Positions 59,010 to 64,000 of a stretch of DNA of 64,000 nt are shown piece after piece. Source of the DNA: JACRDG01 sp963760985 (GTDB taxonomy: Bacteria > Desulfobacterota > Desulfomonilia > Desulfomonilales > Desulfomonilaceae). The first letter of the stretch is position 1, and every line of letters begins with the position of its first letter. The notes under the pieces are model-generated. The model did no database searches and had not been told where the DNA came from. It worked only from the letters and a program-made list of their open reading frames with translations. The stretch covers positions 62,001 to 126,000 of the forward strand of contig CAVXFM010000005.1 in assembly GCA_963760985.1 (NCBI GenBank), read 5' to 3'. Both the position numbers and the translations under genes were made by a program.

Positions 59010-59297
59010 ATGACCTCAAGGCAAGAGGAAAAGGACGCGACAAGCGCACAGAACTCCTCCGTGTCTTCCCAAGTGGAGCGGCCTGCAATGGCTGTTATAA
59101 GACGCCATGAACAAGACCTTCGAGACATTCTCCGTCACGCAGATGCGACCTTGGACATGGGGCCGGGATACCACGCGCCATTGAAGATGGGCAGGCATCT
59201 CTTGTGGCTCTATGACAGGCCCGAGCAACCGGCAGAGGATATGCGCCTTGTCGCGGACGACTGCCCTGCAGAAAACCTCGAGGAACTTGACCAGTAA
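59010..59297 (+). CDS. Small soluble protein, unknown
   Basis: A 95-residue protein from ATG 59010 with GAAGAGATA upstream. It is acidic, with a helical HEQDLRDILRHADATLDMG and an aromatic GRHLLWLYDRPEQPAEDM. No signal peptide and no family recognised. It precedes a small exported protein gene by 27 bases, probably in one operon, inside the region right of the tRNA scar. Confidence 0.5.
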   Translation: MTSRQEEKDATSAQNSSVSSQVERPAMAVIRRHEQDLRDILRHADATLDMGPGYHAPLKMGRHLLWLYDRPEQPAEDMRLVADDCPAENLEELDQ

Positions 59298-59324
59298 CCA
59301 TTACCCCCGTGAAAGGAGACGGTC

Positions 59325-59573
59325 ATGAAGAGAGGGATGATTGTCGTTGCGCCGTTGTGCCTGTTCGCAGGCGAGGCCCTGGCTACCCCGTTTTATGTGT
59401 GCATGAAGCGACTGGCCATGCGAGGCGGAGGGACCTGCACCGCCTGCAAGAATGTTGACACACGAAGCATGTCCCTGTCTGCAGATGACGCGTGCGGAGG
59501 TTTGCCGAGCCCTTATTTCCACGATGAGATTGAAGCACGTAAGTTCATGAACGTCCGGTGGGATTGCAACTGA
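59325..59573 (+). CDS. Small exported Cys-containing protein
   Basis: An 82-residue protein. ATG 59325 has AAAGGAGACGG upstream. Signal peptide MKRGMIVVAPLCLFAGEALA; the mature part of ~60 residues has five cysteines (FYVCMKR; GTCTACKN; DACGG; WDC). Probably periplasmic and disulfide-bonded. No family recognised. Confidence 0.6.
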   Translation: MKRGMIVVAPLCLFAGEALATPFYVCMKRLAMRGGGTCTACKNVDTRSMSLSADDACGGLPSPYFHDEIEARKFMNVRWDCN

Positions 59574-60095
59574 GGCCGAGAAAAGGACCGTGACCGGGAG
59601 AAAGATCTCTGGTGACGACATCAACGACCCCGGTAGATCAATGTTTGCCTGGGTTCGTTACTCCCCGTCTTCACGTATCCCGCTTCCGTTGAGAAGTCTT
59701 GATTCCCTTGGAGCGGTCGACAGAAATCGGCGTTCCTAACATCCTGATTCCACCAACGAAAGTGTTCTCCGGGCTGACTCGTGTTTTTCTTGACATTGCT
59801 TACCTTTGCATATAGCTTGTCTGAAATTATGAGAGCATTGCCATTCCGGCGCTTGGTTATCTCTCGGTGAAGCCGACTGCGTGTCCAAAGCTTACAGAGA
59901 GGAAGCGGAGAGCTGGAGATAACCGGACCGTTGGCCGTTGTTGCTACCCCGTGAAGGGGTTATCGACACACGGACATTGAGGTTTTCTGCTGCTTGGGAG
60001 TGGCATAGTTCTGTGTCCCTGGGGCGTGCCAGGGATTTTGTATTGATGGTTGGGCGTTTCGCAACACCGGGCCGTTTGTCAGGAGGTATGGGTAA
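59574..60095 (+). other. Promoter and structured leader of the outer-membrane protein gene
   Basis: TTGACA at 59790-59795 precedes a TATAGC-like -10 (59811-59816, a short 15-base spacer). The transcribed leader of about 270 bases holds hairpins ACCCC-GTGAA-GGGGT (about 59948-59962) and TCCCTGG-GGCGTG-CCAGGGA-TTTTG (60016-60040). The latter resembles a small terminator just before the ribosome site AGGAGGT. Attenuation is possible. Confidence 0.4.
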
Positions 60096-61062
60096 ATGAG
60101 AAAGAGATTTAGTGTCGTTCTGGCACTGACGTTATTTCTGGCTTTTCCTATCGGCGTATCGGCACAGGGGTGGTTTGGCGGCCTGTTTGGTGCGGGCAGC
60201 CAAGGCGACTCCTGTTGCGCTCCCTGCGAACCGTGTTGCCCAAGTTCGCTGAAGTTCGACGTCGGCTACCTTTTTGGGGACAGGGGCGTGACGGAACGAC
60301 TCGACAGTGAACGGAGATGGCAACTTTTTTGGCCGACGCGGCGTCAAACACGAATTTTCCCTCGAGGGCGTGCAGCTTGGGGCCACTGTGCAAGCGCCTC
60401 TCAAGGACGACTTTGCCATTCTGCTCCGGGGGACGTGGCTGATACCTTCTCAGGCAAAGGCAAGCCAGACCGACGACGACATCACGTTCACAGCGGCTCG
60501 TGACTGGAGCACCAAACTGCAATACTACACATTGGAAGGTGCCATGATGTACCCGGCGTGCGCACCGTGCAACTTCCTGGCAGGGTTCCGCTTCGATTCC
60601 TTGATTACAGATTTCAGAAATCCTGTCAGGAAAACAGACTTCAGCAGCTCGCGCCCTTCTGACCATATGGAGCACACGTATAACGCATACATCCCCTATG
60701 TGGGCCTCGCAGTCAACTATGGCCAAGCACTTCGAGTATGGATCGTCGGAACGCCGATACTCTGGGGCCAAGTGAAGACTCGGGAGACTGTGGGGTCGGG
60801 TGTGGATTCACTCGGATGGAAATGTAATAATTTCACCAACAGCTACTTCTTCGAAGCCGCAATCGACTATGAAATGAACTTATTTGGCGGAACTGCCGGG
60901 GTCCTCGCCAAATGGACCTCTCTCTACACCAAGGGTAACGCTACGTTTCGCGATGATTTCGCTGGTGTTGTTTTTGAGCACGACCCGCTCGACATAAGTG
61001 TGAGCAGGCAGAACGTGCTTCTGGCCGCCCAGTTCAGCCTGCCCTTTACCAGCCCTTGGTAG
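60096..61062 (+). CDS. Outer-membrane beta-barrel protein, one frameshift
   Basis: About 321 residues after removing one extra base near 60310. ATG 60096 with AGGAGGT upstream. Signal peptide MRKRFSVVLALTLFLAFPIGVSAQ; then a Cys-rich stretch (DSCCAPCEPCCPSS) at the start of the mature protein. Alternating strands follow (VGYLFG; FSLEGVQLGATVQAPL; FAILLRGTWLIPSQA; YIPYVGLAVNYGQALRVWIVG), and the end is AAQFSLPFTSPW with a terminal aromatic residue. Family not recognised. The CC-P-C-CC cluster near the N-terminus is unusual for a barrel and might bind metal or crosslink. A strong terminator follows. Confidence 0.72.
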
Positions 61063-61260
61063 ACGGCAGACCCCGTCCTGAGAGGGATTACTGGGCTGAA
61101 ATACAAAACATTCGGGGTTGTCACTGGCCAACTGCTGAAGTTTCCACTGATGACATTCCCCGCGTCTTCAGCGGATTGCCCTGGCTCACTATGAGCTTGT
61201 AGGCGATATAGGGAACCGGCGAGACCGTTTCTCAAAAAACAACCCTTACCTAACCGAGTT

Positions 61261-61297
61261 ACCCCCCAACCACATTATGGCTGGGGGTCTTTTTTTT
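61261..61297 (+). terminator. Rho-independent terminator
   Basis: ACCCCC...GGGGGT stem (from about 61261 to 61289) around AACCACATTATGGCT, followed by CTTTTTTTT. It lies 200 bases after the outer-membrane protein gene. Confidence 0.85.
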
Positions 61298-61330
61298 GTC
61301 CGTCTTCAGTCGTCAGCGATTCACGAGAGC

Positions 61331-61659
61331 TCACAGCGAAACGCCCCGCATGCAGTTGCCGACACATTGATTGAAACGCGGGGAAGAGCCGGGATGACTC
61401 GCAGGAAATCCTTGGTCTTCAACGGACTTCTTGCACTTATTCTCGCAGCGGCTCCTATTGCCCTGTTTCCTGGCACTCGTGCATTCCTTCGTACACTTTC
61501 TCACAGCGCCCCGGAATGCCGGTAATCTGGGGTTGGCCTCTGCGATGCGGCTTGACTCCAACATTGATCCAAGCAGGATGCGGCAAAACCGGTTCTTCCG
61601 GGAATCAAGGCTCCCGGGGCGAAACAGAGGACAGCGAGTAAGACAGAGCGTAACGCCAT
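61331..61659 (-). CDS. Small exported protein with four CxxxC motifs, one frameshift
   Basis: ATG 61659 (MALRSVLLAVLCFAPGALI) has GGGGGAGAACC upstream and begins a signal peptide. The mature part starts ASCLDQCWSQA. The frame then shifts near 61575 and resumes as VRKCTKECTSA, SRCENKCKKS and NQCVGNCMRG, ending at 61331, about 109 residues in all. Four evenly used C-x3-C motifs recall the CHCH/twin-CX3C fold (helical hairpins clamped by disulfides) rather than heme or Fe-S sites. Probably periplasmic. No bacterial family can be named. Confidence 0.55.
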
Positions 61660-61720
61660 GGTTCTCCCCCACTTCAGCCGGAGTAACACTCCCCTTCCGG
61701 GAGCACGCCTGAGATTTCAT

Positions 61721-62599
61721 TCCACGTCCCGCGGACCATAGTCTTCAATTTTCTGGAAGACAATTTAAGAATGCGTCTATTCTCCAGGCGGGACGGAATA
61801 GTCCGTAGCGAGGATCATATTGGAATCATGCACACGCCTCAGATGGGACCCATATAATGTGTACAGGGCTCGAGGCCCTAGGGGGCTGTCCTCCCGGGTC
61901 CGGCAGTGGTGGGGTTAGGCTCGATGCTCTCGTGTCCGATGGTCATCAGGGCCCGTCAAGATGGCCCTGGCCAGGTTCATGCACGGAGGCGCAACCTCCG
62001 CGCGTCTGAGCGATCTTGACCCTTCCGCGCAGGGTAACCTTGCCACGGGGCGAATCTCTATCTCGAGCGCGTCCTATTGCGTGTCGGTTGTCATTTTGGG
62101 AGAAATCTTATCAAGGGGCCGAGGGGTAGAACGTCCAAAGGCACAGGGTTTCGGGAGACTCGCATCGTCAAGGCTTACCGGTGGGACCTCAACACCCGTC
62201 TCCGGGCCCTTCAAAATCTGTAATGGCCAATGGGCCCGGCCCGCAAATTGGCGAGTCTACTTAGTGACCGTTCCTGCGCCTTGCTTTGTACGACACTCGC
62301 CAACGTGGAAAGGTTCACGTATGTTCTGTGTAAACCTGACACCCGGGCCGGATGACAAGGCGAGGAGCGCAGGGTCCTGGCAGACTCTCCGTGCGTGCGG
62401 TCGTGAACTGCCGAAAGGAGGGAGGGTTTGACGTGCGTGGCCTGACACGAGGGTTTCGAGATGGGTTAGGTATGCTGGCCACAAATGAGAGAGCCGGTTG
62501 CTTGCCCGGTCCTGCGCTACTCATACCGGACACCGCGGGTGAGATCTTGTTCCCCCTTTCTCACGGTTCGTCTTTTTTGGACACAGCGGGGAGGGAGTC
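61721..62599. other. Intergenic stretch inside the element, nothing clear
   Basis: About 880 bases. The frame 61961-62431 (plus) lacks conserved features and has a weak start. No RNA gene was recognised. A ribosome site GAGGGAG at the right end belongs to the AlpA-like gene. Confidence 0.35.
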
Positions 62600-62749
62600 A
62601 TGAAAAACCGAATGAAGATCTACCTTACCATCAATGACGTTGCAGACCTGTGCAGCGTCGACATCTCAGTTATCGAGCGGCTTGTACATTGCGGAATTCA
62701 CCCGGAGTGGCGATGGGCGCGGCCAATGAAGGCTCCGCGGTCAGTATGA
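62600..62749 (+). CDS. AlpA/excisionase-like small DNA-binding protein
   Basis: A 49-residue protein. ATG 62600 has GAGGGAG upstream. KIYLTINDVADLCSVDISVIERLVHCG reads as a MerR/AlpA-type helix-turn-helix (first helix INDVADLC, recognition helix SVIERLV). Such proteins regulate excision or replication genes in P4-like satellites. The stop overlaps the next ATG (62746) by four bases. The last ~15 residues look atypical, so a frameshift with the next frame is an alternative. Confidence 0.5.
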   Translation: MKNRMKIYLTINDVADLCSVDISVIERLVHCGIHPEWRWARPMKAPRSV

Positions 62750-62931
62750 ACACTCTGCCGGAGTGGCTGCGCATCATCGACGCGGTGGATCTGGATACAC
62801 TGCCGGAAGATCCGCCACCGCTCGAGGGACCGGGCAAGACTTTCGAGCAGGCTCCTGCGCCGAGGGCAGAGGAGCTGAAACTTGCTGCGCGAATGCTCGG
62901 TCTGCCCGTGGAAATGGCCGCGGCGGGGTAG
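62746..62931 (+). CDS. Small protein coupled to the primase gene
   Basis: A 61-residue acidic protein (MNTLPEWLRIIDAVDLDTLPED...; helical LKLAARMLGLPVEMAA). It is translationally coupled to the upstream gene and ends four bases before the primase start. Its position in the AlpA-primase operon suggests a replication accessory, or the frameshifted C-terminus of the AlpA-like protein. Confidence 0.45.
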   Translation: MNTLPEWLRIIDAVDLDTLPEDPPPLEGPGKTFEQAPAPRAEELKLAARMLGLPVEMAAAG

Positions 62932-62935
62932 ACAC

Positions 62936-64000
62936 ATGACAGCAGCAACCACCATCACCACGCTGTCCCAAGAGATCAAGGCGACGATCCCTTTCCCTGC
63001 GCTTTTCCAGGAGCTATGCCCTGACCATTTTCGCCAAGCCGGGAACTCCGCGTGCCCATTTCATGAAGATTCCGTTCCGTCCTTAGAGCTGTACGGGACC
63101 ACGCATTCTGCCATGGAGAAAAGAAACGGTTCGATCCTTTCGACCTCTGGAAACACACCCACGGCGGAGATTTCAAGGAAGCCGTCAAGAAGCTTGCCCA
63201 GAGAGCGGGGCTTGACTCCGGGAACGACAACCGATCCGAGAGGCGGAGAGGGGCCCGGGCAGCCGGAAGACAGAAGACCGGATTGTGGCAGCGTACGATT
63301 ACACGGACGAATCCGGGACATTGCTGTACCAGACGGTCCGCCATGATCCAAAAGGCTTCCGGCAACGCAGGCCCGATGGTAACGGCGGATGGAACTGGAA
63401 TCTGAAAGACACGCGTCTCGTGATTTACCGGTTGCCTGAAGTCCTATCAGGCCCACGCGGTTTGGTCCGTCGAGGGCGAGAAAGATGCTGACAGCCTCCA
63501 CAAAATAGAGCTCTGCGGAACCACCACTCCCTTGGGCGCGGGCAAGATCCAGAAGTTACAATCGGAACACGGCATTCATGAACCGCTGCGAGGGAAGCAC
63601 GTCATCATCTGCTCGGACAATGACTCGCCAGGAAAACGGCACGCTCAAGATATCGCATCGAGCCTGACAGGGATTGCCGCTTCGGTCAAAGTGCTCGAGC
63701 TTCCTGGACTGACCGAAAGGCAAGACGTGTCCGATTTCATCACCATCCACGGTCCGGACGAGGCGAAGCGCCTCTTGCTGGAGCTGGCCGAGACGACCCC
63801 CGAATACAGCCTACCCACACCAAGCCCCCAAGCAGAGGCGTCAATCGAGAATCTCTCGGACAAGGGGCAACGCTGCACGCATGGCGCGATTGCATGAGGC
63901 TGAGATTCGGTTCTGCTCGGAACTCGGCTGGCTCATTTGGGATGGTACGCGGTGGATTCCCAACAAGCTCAATATTGTTCAGAGAAAAGCTAAAGAGACT
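62936..64000 (+). CDS. Phage/plasmid P4-type primase, partial at the window edge, several frameshifts
   Basis: ATG 62936 (MTAATTITTLSQEIKATIPF). CHC2-type zinc-finger primase start: CPDHFRQAGNSACPFHEDSVPSLELYG, then in another frame DHAFCHG and KKRFDPFDLWKHTHGGDFKEAVKKLA. Next IVAAYDYTDESGTLLYQTVRHD and RPDGNGGWNWNL (TOPRIM-linked segment), VEGEKDAD, then LRGKHVIICSDNDSPGKRHAQ (TOPRIM acidic motif). At the edge, MARLHEAEIRFCSELGWLIWDGTRW is the start of a D5/P4 helicase-associated domain. At least four frame changes occur, the last at a G4 run near 63866. It is the replication protein of an integrated satellite-like element. Confidence 0.78.

Noticed and set aside
61961..62431. 156-codon plus-strand frame in the element
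   Set aside because: No family features and no ribosome site; typical of GC-rich chance frames.

Overview
The window looks like the chromosome of an anaerobic, sulfate-reducer or syntroph type of Desulfobacterota (a Desulfomonile- or Syntrophobacter-like relative). This is inferred from gene content only: a TRAP transporter, molybdenum hydroxylases linked to acyl-CoA ligases, corrinoid-dependent demethylation with an ASKHA corrinoid activase and DUF1638, many PAS/sigma54 regulators, and PerR next to KatG. The DNA is moderately GC-rich. About twenty genes are split by single-base frameshifts, often at short G or C runs, while several very long genes are intact. Many of these breaks are probably assembly indels, so a split gene is given as one entry with the break noted.

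Layout. 1-1.8 kb: unrecognised minus-strand genes. 2-7.5 kb: RpoH-type sigma factor, a 5'-deleted CheB/CheR-fusion remnant and a three-PAS sigma54 activator. 7.6-15.5 kb: the most unusual part. A near-consensus sigma54 promoter precedes an exported coiled-coil protein, a Tat-exported protein with 15 Trp-x-Asn motifs, a protein with a SPASM-like cysteine cluster and a radical SAM/SPASM enzyme. Next come a FecR-domain Cys-rich exported protein and a small Gly/His-rich exported protein. I read the middle of this as a candidate cyclophane (triceptide-like) RiPP system. Its precursor is hidden by a one-base slip at the edge of the repeat array.

15.7-27.3 kb: receiver protein, IclR regulator, complete TRAP transporter (DctPQM), FadR-type repressor divergent from an acyl-CoA ligase, then a three-subunit Mo hydroxylase. 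28.1-36 kb: corrinoid methyl-transfer island with a DHPS-fold methyltransferase, two corrinoid proteins, a URO-D-fold methyltransferase, a GntR/UTRA regulator, an ASKHA activase and DUF1638. 36.4-38.2 kb: a large outer-membrane beta-barrel protein. A palindrome (ATCTAGAAGACTAGAT) lies inside the promoter of the methyltransferase operon and twice upstream of the barrel gene. 38.8-45 kb: decayed aromatic-acid MFS transporter, second acyl-CoA ligase and a second Mo hydroxylase whose FAD subunit carries the extra four-cysteine insert of 4-hydroxybenzoyl-CoA reductase. Together these suggest uptake, O-demethylation, CoA activation and reductive dehydroxylation of methoxylated or hydroxylated aromatic acids.

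45-58.5 kb: Sel1 remnant, caspase/PEGA remnant divergent from a TPR-CHAT protein, PhoU-like protein, KatG and PerR, and two tandem ankyrin proteins. 58.6-64 kb: a 3' fragment of tRNA-Arg with a terminator (an attachment-site scar), small exported proteins, an outer-membrane protein, then an AlpA-like gene and a P4-type primase running off the end. This points to an integrated element.
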